Shown here piece after piece: positions 17,022 through 25,864 of a stretch of 53,283 nt of DNA (the first letter of the stretch is position 1; each line of letters begins with the position of its first letter). Both the position numbers and the translations under genes were made by a program. This DNA comes from CAYTRP01 sp964625145 (GTDB taxonomy: Bacteria; Sumerlaeota; Sumerlaeia; SLMS01; JAHLLQ01), in the NCBI GenBank assembly GCA_964625145.1, contig CAZVAQ010000006.1, positions 1 to 53,283 of the forward strand. Reading direction: 5' to 3'. The notes beneath the pieces were generated by a model. That model was given only the letters and a program-made list of their open reading frames with translations, was not told where the DNA came from and did not search any database.

Positions 17022-18089
17022 TCAGGTGAAGTCGGTCACCGTCACCGGCTTTGCAGGATCAGCCACGCGCATCAAGATCCGGATGGGATTGGAGAGGATC
17101 CAGATGCGCCGGTCGATGTACGCCTCCACGCGGTACACGCCGGGGCAAGGGAGCGGGAACGAGATGCGATTCCCCGTGCCCCAAAACAATGGCAGGCCAT
17201 CGCAGCGCAGGACGAATTCAACAGCGGCGGGGAATTCGACATGAAGGCGGCTGCGCGGCAGATAGCGCGCCGTCTCGCCGAGGCCGTGAAATTGGCTGTA
17301 GGCGTCCTCGTATTCGAAGCGAAACCCTCCCGTCTTTCCCAACGATTGGTTGTAGATGTAGGAACTGCCCTGCAGCAGGGCCGTGTGCACGATGTCGCGC
17401 GCCGCGGCAAAGTCCCCGCGCGGCAACTCCGGGCACAGGATCATCGTGCGGATCGTGCGGAAGGAGCTGGCGAAGGGAAAGAACTCCTTCCATTCCAGCA
17501 GCGGTTCCTTGCGGCAGCGGGCGTTGAGTCCGCCGACAGCGGGTAGCAGCCTGCGTTGCAGTTCCTCGTCCCAGGCGCGCATCACCCGGCGCGGCGGGCC
17601 GAAGAGACATCGCTCCGGCCGTGCATGAAATTGCAGCGCGCGGTTGCCGGGCACGGTCGCGAGGAACTCATCGAGAAATGACCACAGCTCCACCATGGCC
17701 ATGCGCTCGAAGGGCGGGGCCGGTGGAAGAAGCGCGGGGAGATGCCGCGGATCATAGTGATAGCCGCTGCCGATGCTGATGGCCTGCTGGTGCTCCACGG
17801 CGGCCAGCGCGGAGTCCAGCGTCGCGTGCATGCCGATTTCCTCGCTGGTGCGAATGGCGAGGAAGTTCCCCTCCGGCGTCAGCACCGTCTCGCCGGCAAG
17901 GACAAGAATGCCATCGTGCCATCCTTCCAACGCGGCGATGTCGGCGTGCGCGACCCCCGCGTCATTGAGGATGATGAAGTCCACGCCGGCTTCGCGGGCG
18001 ACAGAGAGCATGTGATCGAGGGGATATCCCCCGTCACGGTCAGAGTGAACGTTGAGCACTCCGCTGTAGCTGCGCAGACGGTCACTCAT
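17022..18089 (-). CDS. PHP-superfamily-like protein with C-terminal beta domain
   Basis: The N-terminus, VLNVHSDRDGGYPLDHML, matches the first motif of PHP-domain phosphoesterases (H-x-H). However, the first histidine is Asn13 and only His15 remains, so metal binding is probably altered. Other PHP-like pieces follow: the AREAGVDFIILND strand-helix-strand, GETVLTPEGNFLAI, and GYHYDPRH. The C-terminal ~90 residues (about 265-355) look like a beta-sandwich, as in PHP proteins of unknown function. Length 355. AAGGG lies 6 bases before the ATG. It converges on the L,D-transpeptidase gene with 4 bases between. No signal peptide; cytosolic. Substrate unknown. Confidence 0.6.
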   Translation of the reverse strand: MSDRLRSYSGVLNVHSDRDGGYPLDHMLSVAREAGVDFIILNDAGVAHADIAALEGWHDGILVLAGETVLTPEGNFLAIRTSEEIGMHATLDSALAAVEHQQAISIGSGYHYDPRHLPALLPPAPPFERMAMVELWSFLDEFLATVPGNRALQFHARPERCLFGPPRRVMRAWDEELQRRLLPAVGGLNARCRKEPLLEWKEFFPFASSFRTIRTMILCPELPRGDFAAARDIVHTALLQGSSYIYNQSLGKTGGFRFEYEDAYSQFHGLGETARYLPRSRLHVEFPAAVEFVLRCDGLPLFWGTGNRISFPLPCPGVYRVEAYIDRRIWILSNPIRILMRVADPAKPVTVTDFT

Positions 18090-18299
18090 GTGACGCCCTT
18101 GAGGGTGACTTCCGCTGGCATGAGGAGAGACGGCTTCATGTCTTGTGGAGCGCAGACCGGCGCCAGTCGTGGATCTCGCTCATTCTGGCCCAAGAGGCAA
18201 CGCCACCAAGGCCAATGATCTGGCGCAATTGAAAGCTCCCCGCCGGAATCAATATTGCAATCAGGAACGAGAGAAGACGCCACGCGAATCGCAAGAGAA

Positions 18300-18323
18300 A
18301 GGGCGACTCGAAAGAGCCGCCCT
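18300..18323 (-). terminator. Hairpin terminator after the Ser-repeat protein gene
   Basis: A 10-bp stem (18300-18309 with 18314-18323, one G-U pair) with a 4-base loop that is GAAA on the plus strand. On the minus strand the stem is followed by TTCTCTTG. It lies 43 bases past the stop codon. Confidence 0.65.
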
Positions 18324-18365
18324 CTTGTTTGGTTGCAGGTTGTGGAAGCCAGGGTCGAAACCGGA

Positions 18366-20279
18366 TTAGTCGGTTTCTTCCTCGTTGAGCTCCGTCGGCA
18401 GATCGTAGGTCGTGATGACAACCGCATCGATCTGGACACGGCCCGCGGCAGCAGTCTCGACGATCTTGTGAGTGCGCTGCTCCGGTTCCTCGTTGTTGCG
18501 GAACTCGGCCGGTGCGTCTTCGATCGAGGAAATGGTCGAGGTTGCCTGGTGCGCAAGCATCTCGATCATCGGCAGCACTTCGATCGCCTCCTGGCCAACG
18601 GCTTGCGGATCCATGATCACCGTGTAGCGGCGCGATTGCGGGCCGACGGGGATCGAGGAGCGGACCGGGCCATCGACGGACGGACGCTCGGCGTTGTTGG
18701 CGGAGAACGTGAAGCTCTCCGCGCGGCCGTTGCTGGCACTCGACAGGGTCAGGCGCGCGTCGAGGTTGCTCAGCGCATCGGCCGAACCATCGGGCGAGCT
18801 GATCCAGACATCCATGATGACCAGCTTGTCGGCCGGCACCGAAATGAGTTCCGGTCCGGTCCAGCTCAGGAGGGTCGCCCCATCCTTCGGGCTGAGCTCG
18901 GTCTGGATGGCGTCGGGCGTGACACTGGCCACTGGTTCGTCGTTGCCTTCGGCGTAGACTTCCCAATCGGTGAAGTTGGTGCGTCCATGCTTGGGCGGCA
19001 CGTCGCGACCGGACAGGACCGTGAAGTCCTCGCCAGCCTGGCCACCTTGATAGAACTGCACCATCTCGCCGCTGAGGTCGTCGCGCTTGAACGACATGAC
19101 ATCGATGCGGCTGAGGGTGGCGTCCACGGCGTTGGCCGGATCCTTCGCGTGCTCCACATCGAAGCCGAAGGACATGAGGCCCTTGTCGTGGGCGTAGAAG
19201 AAGGTGCGATGGACACGGTCGAGGCTGGCGCCGGCGAGCAGTTCGCTGGTGGCCTCACCGATGGTGGCACCGTCGGCATCACCGGTCCGCAGGCGAATGG
19301 CGGGCTGATCACCAATTGCGGCGCCGGACAGGTGCCAGTTGGTGAGGTAGATCAAGCCATCCTCCACCGCGACGAAGGTGTTGGCGTAACGCGGCGCCAG
19401 ATCCTTGCGCAGGGACTGCCAGATGGTGAAGAGACTCTCGTCAGCCGAGTAGCCCGAGGTGATGTTGAGGCTGGTGGCTTCCGGTGCGGAGACCAGGTCG
19501 CCTTCGCCGGCGTTGGCCATGGCACGGCGGCTGCCTTCGTTGACCGAGATCAACGGGGTGCGCGTGGTGCCGGGGATGCTGTCGTTGCGCTTCACGTTCC
19601 AAGCGCTGGTCATCGGCGTGTCGGCCGTGCCGTCAACCGTGGCCCGCGTGCTGAACAGCCAGTGATCGAATTCGTTGATCATCGCGACTTCCTCGAAGAT
19701 CGAGGCGATGGTCACCGGATCGCTGGTGTCGCTGACTTCGCTGGCCTGGCTGGTCTCGGACGCCTGGCTGGTTTCCGAAGTCAGGCTGGTCTCGGAGGTC
19801 TCGCTGGCGTAGGAGGTCTCGGTGGTCCCGGAGACAGGGCTGACGCCGGAGGCGACGTCGTAGCCGCCATCAACTTCCGCATCCGGAGCGACGTCGGTGA
19901 CTTCGCTGACTTCCGAAGTCTGGCTCACTTCCGAGGTTTCACTGACGGTCGAGACGGCGCTGACTTCTGAAAGCTCGCTGACGATGGAGGACTCGCTGAT
20001 CGCCGAGACTTCGGAGATCTGCGAGGTTTCCGAAACTGCCGAGACACGCAACCAGCCATCCTCCGAACGCTTGCGGCTGTCCCTGGGACCGACAGCGTTT
20101 GGCGACGGAAGCTTGGTCGTTACGATTCGCTCCACTTTGCGGCCCTGTTCCTCGGGCTGCGCGGCGAGAAAGTAATCGCTGGGAGAGATCAAATCGGTGG
20201 AGTCTTTCGCAACAGCGGTGCTGGTCGCAAGAACGGAAGCGACCAGGCCGAGGGTTAACAACCGATACCCGCGTTGCAT
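18366..20279 (-). CDS. Exported protein with Ser-based tripeptide repeats
   Basis: A 637-residue product from the ATG at 20279, which has AAGGAG about 11 bases upstream. A signal peptide (LLTLGLVASVLATSTAVA) indicates export. Two low-complexity blocks follow. Block 1 (about 80-130) has some 17 consecutive units of the form [V/T/I/L/S]-S-[E/A/Q/T], such as VSA-VSE-TSQ-ISE. Block 2 (about 148-180) has about 11 units such as TSE-TSQ-ASE. Between them is an acidic, Gly-rich spacer. The ~450-residue C-terminal part is mostly beta-type and unrecognised (FTIWQSLRKDLAPRY; PADKLVIMDVWISSPDG). No anchor or sorting signal is visible. The genes upstream encode two lipoproteins. Function unknown; possibly a surface-exposed stalk protein (inference). 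Confidence 0.8.
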   Translation of the reverse strand: MQRGYRLLTLGLVASVLATSTAVAKDSTDLISPSDYFLAAQPEEQGRKVERIVTTKLPSPNAVGPRDSRKRSEDGWLRVSAVSETSQISEVSAISESSIVSELSEVSAVSTVSETSEVSQTSEVSEVTDVAPDAEVDGGYDVASGVSPVSGTTETSYASETSETSLTSETSQASETSQASEVSDTSDPVTIASIFEEVAMINEFDHWLFSTRATVDGTADTPMTSAWNVKRNDSIPGTTRTPLISVNEGSRRAMANAGEGDLVSAPEATSLNITSGYSADESLFTIWQSLRKDLAPRYANTFVAVEDGLIYLTNWHLSGAAIGDQPAIRLRTGDADGATIGEATSELLAGASLDRVHRTFFYAHDKGLMSFGFDVEHAKDPANAVDATLSRIDVMSFKRDDLSGEMVQFYQGGQAGEDFTVLSGRDVPPKHGRTNFTDWEVYAEGNDEPVASVTPDAIQTELSPKDGATLLSWTGPELISVPADKLVIMDVWISSPDGSADALSNLDARLTLSSASNGRAESFTFSANNAERPSVDGPVRSSIPVGPQSRRYTVIMDPQAVGQEAIEVLPMIEMLAHQATSTISSIEDAPAEFRNNEEPEQRTHKIVETAAAGRVQIDAVVITTYDLPTELNEEETD

Positions 20280-20701
20280 GCGGCTGGTTCTCCTTTCGTG
20301 ACGTTCGGACCGACAGGTCCCGGTTGGGTTGTCTGAAGGAACGATGATTGGCGCTGCTGGATGCTGCAGGCCCCCGCGCGCGCACAGCCGGGCGGAGGAA
20401 GAGGACTTCCCGCATTGCGTTGAGGTGACTTCGCCCACGCTGGATGGCTCCGCTTCGGGGGTTTGTCTCGGCATTCCGTGGGCTCCCTTTGGAGAGCATC
20501 TCCGTGGGGCTGGAGGCCGAGCCATTTCCTACCTCAATACATGGGTGGTTCTCCCTCCCCGAACGCCGGTTGTCAACACGGAACTCGCCCCCCCACCGGT
20601 GAAAAACCGATGAGGAGACCGGAGATCCGGATCGCGGCGATAAGGAGAGGTTTCAAACAAGGCAGTTTCGCTTTACTTTTCTTTTTATAGGACCCGGCTT
20701 G
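20280..20701. other. Upstream region of the Ser-repeat gene
   Basis: A 422-base gap between two minus-strand genes. An AT-rich stretch at 20666-20690 (TTTACTTTTCTTTTTATAG) stands out from the GC-rich surroundings and could hold promoter or UP-like sequence for the downstream gene. A TTGACA on the minus strand at 20574-20579 lacks a matching -10. No gene recognised. Confidence 0.45.
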
Positions 20702-22219
20702 TCAACGCGACGAACGCAGCGCCACCAGCCAGGCTTCGGCCTCCGCGTCGCGGGTGCCATCAAGGGCCAGATACTGCTCCAGAGCCCTGATTTGAGAAGC
20801 TTTATCGGCACCGGAGCTTTCCAGCGCAATGGCCAGATTCAGCCATGCGGGAGCAAAGTCCGGCTCCGCAGCGACCAAGGCCTGAAGGTCTTTCACGGCC
20901 TGTGCCGGCCGGCCGAGATCGATATCAATGGCCGCCAGATTGTTGTGCACTTCCACCAGGGACGCGTCCAGCCGGACGGCCTCGCGGTACCGCTCCGCCG
21001 CCCGCTCAAGATCCCCCGCCCTCACGAGCGAATTGCCCCACTCGCGAAGGACCGTGGCATTGGTCGGCGCCAGCTCCTGAGCCTGCTTGAAGACTTCCCA
21101 AGCGCGCACGCCCCGGCCCGAGCGCTGCAGGGCATCGGCCCAGCGCAAACGAGCCTCCAGATCCTGCGGAGCGCCGCTGACCACGTTCTCCCAACGGCGG
21201 GAAGCCTCGTCCCAGCGCTGCGCTTCGGTGGCGGACAGGGCGGCCTCGCGCTCGGCGGCGGGGTCAACTTCCTCGGAGGTAATGTGGCTGAAGAGCCGCG
21301 CGCGAACCTGCTCGCGGTTAAGCCCCTCCCCGGCAGCGTAGACTCGGACCGGCGGCAGATCCGCCGGATCAATCGTCGGCACGTCCAGCGTGAAGTCCGG
21401 TATGTCCATGCTGAATGGATCCGCCACCATGGAGAACGGATCGGCCACCGAGGCGAACGGATCTTCCTGCGCCGTCACCGCGGGCGTCGCTGCGGCCACC
21501 GGTGCGGGTGTTGGCGTTGGGGCTTGGGCGACTTGCGGCGCAGGTGTGGGCGTGGCGACCGGTGTGGGCGTCGCAACGGGAGTCGATGTGGCGGCCGCAG
21601 CAGGTGTTGCGGTGGGGGCAGGCGTTGCCGTCGGAGCAGGAGCCGCAACCACGGGAGCCGGTGCGGGAGTCGGCTGCGCGACGGGTTGCACGGATGGTGC
21701 GGGTTCGGCGACTTCAGGCGCTTCCACTTTCACTTCCGGAGCCGGTGCGGCGGGGTCCGTCAGCACATCGGCAACTTCCAGGCGCGGGGACTCGACTGCG
21801 GGCGTTTCGGCCTGCCGCTCGACAGCCAGTACGGACAGCTCGCGCTGTGCACGGGCGCCTTCGTACTCGGGATTCAACTGAAGCGCGAGATCGTAGTAGT
21901 GAACTGCCTGGACGTGTTGGCCGAGCTTTGCGTGGGCCGCACCAGCGGCCGCGAAGAAGGCTGGCCGGGGCGACTGCTCGGCTGCCCGTGCATAGTATTC
22001 GATCGCGCGGGCGACTTCGCCGCGGCGCTCGAGCTCCTGACCCGCAGTGAAGAGATCAAACGCCTCAGTCCGCTGGGCATCGACGATCTGGCGTCGATCA
22101 GTGAAGCAACCGGTCATGCCGGTGGCGACGGGAAGAAGCGTGGCAATGGCAATGGCCGCCGCAATGGCGCGGGCGCCCGGGACATGTGGTGCGGAACAAA
22201 AGCGAGGGCGCTTGGGCAT
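20702..22219 (-). CDS. TPR lipoprotein with Pro/Thr/Ala linker
   Basis: Probable outer-membrane or periplasmic scaffold lipoprotein of 505 residues. A signal sequence ends in a lipobox (TGMTGC, Cys near residue 38). A first TPR block (about 48-125) is followed by a 150-residue linker rich in Pro, Thr, Ala and Val with PTATPAP-type repeats. Three DPF motifs lie close together (DPFASVADPFSMVADPFSM). A second TPR block (about 330-490) contains about four repeats. The start lies 3 bases after the stop of the preceding lipoprotein gene, so the two are co-translated. It may organise envelope or gliding/pilus-type complexes; the sequence does not say which. Confidence 0.85.
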   Translation of the reverse strand: MPKRPRFCSAPHVPGARAIAAAIAIATLLPVATGMTGCFTDRRQIVDAQRTEAFDLFTAGQELERRGEVARAIEYYARAAEQSPRPAFFAAAGAAHAKLGQHVQAVHYYDLALQLNPEYEGARAQRELSVLAVERQAETPAVESPRLEVADVLTDPAAPAPEVKVEAPEVAEPAPSVQPVAQPTPAPAPVVAAPAPTATPAPTATPAAAATSTPVATPTPVATPTPAPQVAQAPTPTPAPVAAATPAVTAQEDPFASVADPFSMVADPFSMDIPDFTLDVPTIDPADLPPVRVYAAGEGLNREQVRARLFSHITSEEVDPAAEREAALSATEAQRWDEASRRWENVVSGAPQDLEARLRWADALQRSGRGVRAWEVFKQAQELAPTNATVLREWGNSLVRAGDLERAAERYREAVRLDASLVEVHNNLAAIDIDLGRPAQAVKDLQALVAAEPDFAPAWLNLAIALESSGADKASQIRALEQYLALDGTRDAEAEAWLVALRSSR

Positions 22220-22222
22220 GGA

Positions 22223-22798
22223 TCAGTAGTTTACCTGGTAGACGAGTTTGCCATCACTGAAGGAGAATTCGCGGATGCCGGTCTCGAACATGTCGGCGTA
22301 AATCCAGATCTCGCGGCGCGGGCCGGTTTCATACTGCTGGGTGTAGGCGCGCGTTGGAAAGCCGTAGAGGATCAGATGGCGGTCGCTATCGAGCAGCGGC
22401 CCTTCGTACACCAACTCATCCTGGATGAATTGAACGATGGTGTTGCGATCCCAATAGACCCACTCGTCGAAGGATTCGACGCGCTCGCCCTTGACGCCTT
22501 CGCGCACGTAGTCCGGCCGGCCGTGGCGCGTCAGCACATCCATGCGGTCGCCGGTCATGACGATGTCGAGGTCGGAGCGGACCTGGTTGAAGGCCTTGGT
22601 GCTCCACCGGAAAATCAGGTCCGTTTCCGGACGCCCGGTGTAGCGGCGGATCTGTTCGGGCTCTCCGCTGGACATCTCGAACAGGGGCGAGCGGTTCACC
22701 CAGCAACCCGTGGCGAGCAGGGCCAGACAGCCGAGTCCAAGGGGCAGAACGCGGCGCGCCACGTCGGGGAGGTAGGAGACTAGTTTCACGGAAGGCAT
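22223..22798 (-). CDS. Putative lipoprotein, possibly BamE-like
   Basis: A 191-residue lipoprotein from the ATG at 22798. A hydrophobic segment ends in LLATGC (lipobox). The mature part has charged, aromatic-rich sequence ending in YQVNY. A segment reading VLTRHGRPDYVRE resembles the G-x-P turn of SmpA/BamE-type lipoproteins, but similarity is slight and the rest is not recognised. The gene directly precedes the TPR lipoprotein gene (3-base gap), which supports a joint envelope role. It is 132 bases downstream of a large secreted protein gene on the same strand. Confidence 0.6.
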   Translation of the reverse strand: MPSVKLVSYLPDVARRVLPLGLGCLALLATGCWVNRSPLFEMSSGEPEQIRRYTGRPETDLIFRWSTKAFNQVRSDLDIVMTGDRMDVLTRHGRPDYVREGVKGERVESFDEWVYWDRNTIVQFIQDELVYEGPLLDSDRHLILYGFPTRAYTQQYETGPRREIWIYADMFETGIREFSFSDGKLVYQVNY

Positions 22799-22930
22799 CC
22801 TTGATTCGCGAAGGGGCGCGAAGAGGCGTTCCCCTTGAGCGGAATAAATCGGCGTTGCGGGGGGCGACGTCAAGCAGCGTTGCCCGTCAATCGCCCCACC
22901 TGCACCAGCCGTCTTCAATCGGAACGCCCA

Positions 22931-24559
22931 TCAAGGCGCGGGGTTTGGTGGTGCCAGCAGAAGGGTGGCGCGAACCGACTGGCCATCGGGCGAGTAAACG
23001 CCCGAAGTAACCCCCGTACCAAGGGCGGCAACAACGTCCGCCAGCGCGCGGCCGAAGACCTGGGATTCCTGCCCCCCTTGGGTCAGGACGATGAGCACCG
23101 GCAGGGAGCGGCGGAAGACTTGCGCCATGGCGCCAAAGTCCACCGTCGTGAGGGAATGGGCCTCGGTGGGCAGATCGAGTTCCTCCCGCGCAGTCTGGAG
23201 CAGAGCGGATTCACCCGGCCCGTCCAGATACCGGTCGATGAGGGCCACGAGCGATTCGCGCGACGTCGCCGCGAGCAGGGCGTCCTCCGTGAGGGCCAGA
23301 TTCAACGTCGGCGGCTTGGTCGGCTGGAAGGGAAAGATCATCAGCGGGGCCGAAAGCATCTGCACATCGCGGTGGGCTTCCTCCACAAAGGCAATGCCTT
23401 CGGTGGAACGGCCGTAGTCCTGGCTCTCGCGGATCAGGTTGGCCAAGTGCGCTTCCTTCAGGGAGGCGATGACCTCCGCGGCCTTGGCGTGATCGCGAAC
23501 CTGCCACACTCCGCTGATGCCGAACGAAAAGTCGAACAGGCTCCGTACCGCCAAAGAGTTGATGGCCAAATTGGCTTCCTCACCGAAGGCCTGCAGGAGA
23601 TCGTCGGGCTTGGCGCCCGTGCTGTATTCCAAAATCGATGCGATGAAGCGGCCGCGCGAGTCCGTGTCGTCGGCAAAAGCCTCCTGTAGTCTCTGGCCGG
23701 CGCCATGATAAGCGAGCGAGAGAACGTGGGGCTGCTCGGCGAAGCTGACAAGGCGGTCCAGATTGATCGGATTATCCGCAGAGGGCGCATACAGTTCGCC
23801 ATCCGCCCGGGCGGGGAGCGCCTGCATGGCGATGTCGATGCGAGTCGGCTGCAGACGGATGTGGCCTCCGGAGATCCGATCGCCTTTCGCCGGTTCCTCG
23901 TCGCGCTCGGGTTGGGCGAAGAAGCGGATCTGGGCGCCCTCCAGCGGCGACATTTCCAGGGCGCGACCAATGACCGGCGCGCGCCAATCGGCCATGCGGT
24001 CCTGAATCAAGCGCTCTGGCGCGTTGGTCATGGTGAGCGTGTCGTGCGGTGCACGGATCTCGATCCCGGAGGCGGCCAGCTTGGGTTCGAGGTGCTTGGC
24101 GACGATCCCGGCCAGCTCAGGGGTGGCCATCGTGGCATCCAGGATGAAGGGGACGAGCTGGCCCTTCTCCAGTTTGTCTTCGTCGAAAATGATGAGGCGG
24201 AGGCTCCGGGTGTTCTCCCCCACCAGACTGTCGATGGTGGGTTCAATTCCGGCCTCGCGGGCGATTTCCTCCAGGCTCCCGCTGAGGGCGGCCATCGTTG
24301 GGTCGCTGGCGATGAACGGGATGGCGAGGAGGGCCTCGATGCTCTGCCGCAACTGGGTCTGCTCCATGGCCTGCCAAGCGCCGGGGACGTCCAGAACCTC
24401 CAGATGAAGGGAGGGAGAGTCGGGTCGGCGGGGGGCTTCGGCGGGCTCCGGGGCGGTTTCCGCCTCAGCGGCCGGGTCCTGGGCGGGAAGCGGAACCGCA
24501 AATCCGATAAGGGCGATTGCCACAATCAGGGCCAAGAATCGCGCGATGGGAAGACCCAT
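22931..24559 (-). CDS. Large secreted protein, DUF3352-like
   Basis: The start ATG at 24559 was chosen over the ATG at 24580 because AGGAG lies 7 bases upstream. The 542-residue product has a signal peptide (FLALIVAIALIGFAVPLPA) and an acidic Ala/Glu/Pro linker (about 28-45). It continues as a mixed alpha/beta protein with segments such as LSLAYHGAGQRLQEAF and SGVWQVRDHAKAAEVI. The pattern recalls DUF3352-type secreted proteins of planctomycete-like bacteria, which have no known function; I hold this weakly. It is divergent from dxr, with a 114-base intergenic gap containing two TTGACT copies 20 bases apart but no clear -10. Confidence 0.65.
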   Translation of the reverse strand: MGLPIARFLALIVAIALIGFAVPLPAQDPAAEAETAPEPAEAPRRPDSPSLHLEVLDVPGAWQAMEQTQLRQSIEALLAIPFIASDPTMAALSGSLEEIAREAGIEPTIDSLVGENTRSLRLIIFDEDKLEKGQLVPFILDATMATPELAGIVAKHLEPKLAASGIEIRAPHDTLTMTNAPERLIQDRMADWRAPVIGRALEMSPLEGAQIRFFAQPERDEEPAKGDRISGGHIRLQPTRIDIAMQALPARADGELYAPSADNPINLDRLVSFAEQPHVLSLAYHGAGQRLQEAFADDTDSRGRFIASILEYSTGAKPDDLLQAFGEEANLAINSLAVRSLFDFSFGISGVWQVRDHAKAAEVIASLKEAHLANLIRESQDYGRSTEGIAFVEEAHRDVQMLSAPLMIFPFQPTKPPTLNLALTEDALLAATSRESLVALIDRYLDGPGESALLQTAREELDLPTEAHSLTTVDFGAMAQVFRRSLPVLIVLTQGGQESQVFGRALADVVAALGTGVTSGVYSPDGQSVRATLLLAPPNPAP

Positions 24560-24673
24560 TCTCAAGCTCCTCATTCTCATGGTTGGGGCGTCTTTCGGAA
24601 CGACACAGTCCCTGTCGTTGACTCAGACAACCGGCCGTGTTGACTGGCAAGGACTTTGCCCATTGGGAAACTC

Positions 24674-25864
24674 ATGCGGCGCACCCTCACAATCCTAGGC
24701 AGCACCGGCAGCATCGGGACCCAATCCCTTGATGTGGTGCGTCATCACGCGGATCTGCTGCAAGTCGTGGCCCTCTCCGCCCGGTCACGGGGTGAGGAGC
24801 TCTTGGCGCAGGCCCGCGAATTCCGCCCCCGGGTGGTGCATCTGTCTGACGCAGCAGAAGCCCGCCGGATCCGCCCCGCGCTGCAGGAGCTGGGGATCGA
24901 GCTGCTGGAGGGCCCCGAAGGGCTGAAGCGGCTGGCGATCGAGGTCGAGGCGGACATGCTGGTGGTGGCGACCGTGGGATGGACTGGGCTGGAGCCCACC
25001 CTGGCCGCGCTGGAAATCGGACGCGATATTGCCCTGGCCAACAAGGAAGTCCTGGTTTGTGCCGGCGAGTTGGTCATGGAAACCGCCCGGACGAACAAGG
25101 CGCAGGTCTGGCCGCTGGACAGCGAGCACAACGCCATCGCCCAGTGCCTGGCTGCAGGACCCGCCGGGCCGCGGGCGCCGCTGCGCCGGTTGATCCTCAC
25201 CTGCAGTGGCGGGCCATTCCGCAAGGCAACCCGCGAGGACATCGACAACGCCATGGCCTCGCGCACTCTCGACCATCCAACCTGGTCAATGGGGCGCAAG
25301 ATCACCGTGGACAGCGCCACGCTGATGAACAAGGGCTTCGAGGTCATCGAGGCGCACCACCTGTTCGGTGTCGGCCTCGAAAAGATCGAGGTCATCATCC
25401 ATCCTCAGTCCATCATTCATTCCATGGTGGAGTTTGTCGACGGTTCGATGATCGCCCAACTGGGGGCGACGGACATGCGCCTTCCGATCCAGAATGTGCT
25501 GACCCAACCCGTGCGCATGCCCACCCCCGTGGCTCCGTTGGATCTGGCAACGGTATCGCGATTGGATTTTGCGGAGCCTGACACGGAGAAGTTCCCGTGC
25601 CTGGCGATGGCCTATGAAGCCGCGCGTGCAGGCGGCACCTATCCGTGTGTCCTGAATGCCGCGAATGAGATCGCCGTGGCGGCGCACCTGGAGAATCAGA
25701 TTGCCTGCGGCGACATCCCGCGCGTGATTCGCGCGGTGCTGGACCGGCACGTGCCGGTCCACGGACCGGACCTTGGCGACCTGCGGGCCGCCGACCGCTG
25801 GGGACGCGACACCGCGCTCGCCGTCCTCCGCGACATCCCAACCCCCCTCGCAAAGACCACATGA
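24674..25864 (+). CDS. dxr: 1-deoxy-D-xylulose-5-phosphate reductoisomerase
   Basis: Converts DXP to 2-C-methylerythritol-4-phosphate with NADPH, the second step of the MEP isoprenoid pathway. The NADPH motif GSTGSIGTQSLDVV is at about 9-22. The metal-site segment LDSEHNAIAQ, the CSGGPFR loop, WSMGRKITVDSATLMNKG and EAHHLF are all as in the family. Length 396 is normal. I prefer the ATG at 24674 (GGGAA 4 bases upstream) over the TTG at 24656, which would add six residues. The stop TGA overlaps the rseP start (ATGA), giving translational coupling. This dxr-rseP order is common, here without cdsA/uppS. Confidence 0.95.
   Translation: MRRTLTILGSTGSIGTQSLDVVRHHADLLQVVALSARSRGEELLAQAREFRPRVVHLSDAAEARRIRPALQELGIELLEGPEGLKRLAIEVEADMLVVATVGWTGLEPTLAALEIGRDIALANKEVLVCAGELVMETARTNKAQVWPLDSEHNAIAQCLAAGPAGPRAPLRRLILTCSGGPFRKATREDIDNAMASRTLDHPTWSMGRKITVDSATLMNKGFEVIEAHHLFGVGLEKIEVIIHPQSIIHSMVEFVDGSMIAQLGATDMRLPIQNVLTQPVRMPTPVAPLDLATVSRLDFAEPDTEKFPCLAMAYEAARAGGTYPCVLNAANEIAVAAHLENQIACGDIPRVIRAVLDRHVPVHGPDLGDLRAADRWGRDTALAVLRDIPTPLAKTT

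Noticed and set aside
18039..18140. A 17-codon ORF (MKPSLLMPAEVTLKGVT) whose stop overlaps the PHP gene start as ATGA
   Set aside because: Too short to judge and no ribosome site; may be a leader but cannot be supported.
18136..18294. A 52-codon minus-strand ORF with a hydrophobic stretch (LRFAWRLLSFLIAILIPAG)
   Set aside because: It would start with TTG at the base of a terminator hairpin and has no ribosome site.
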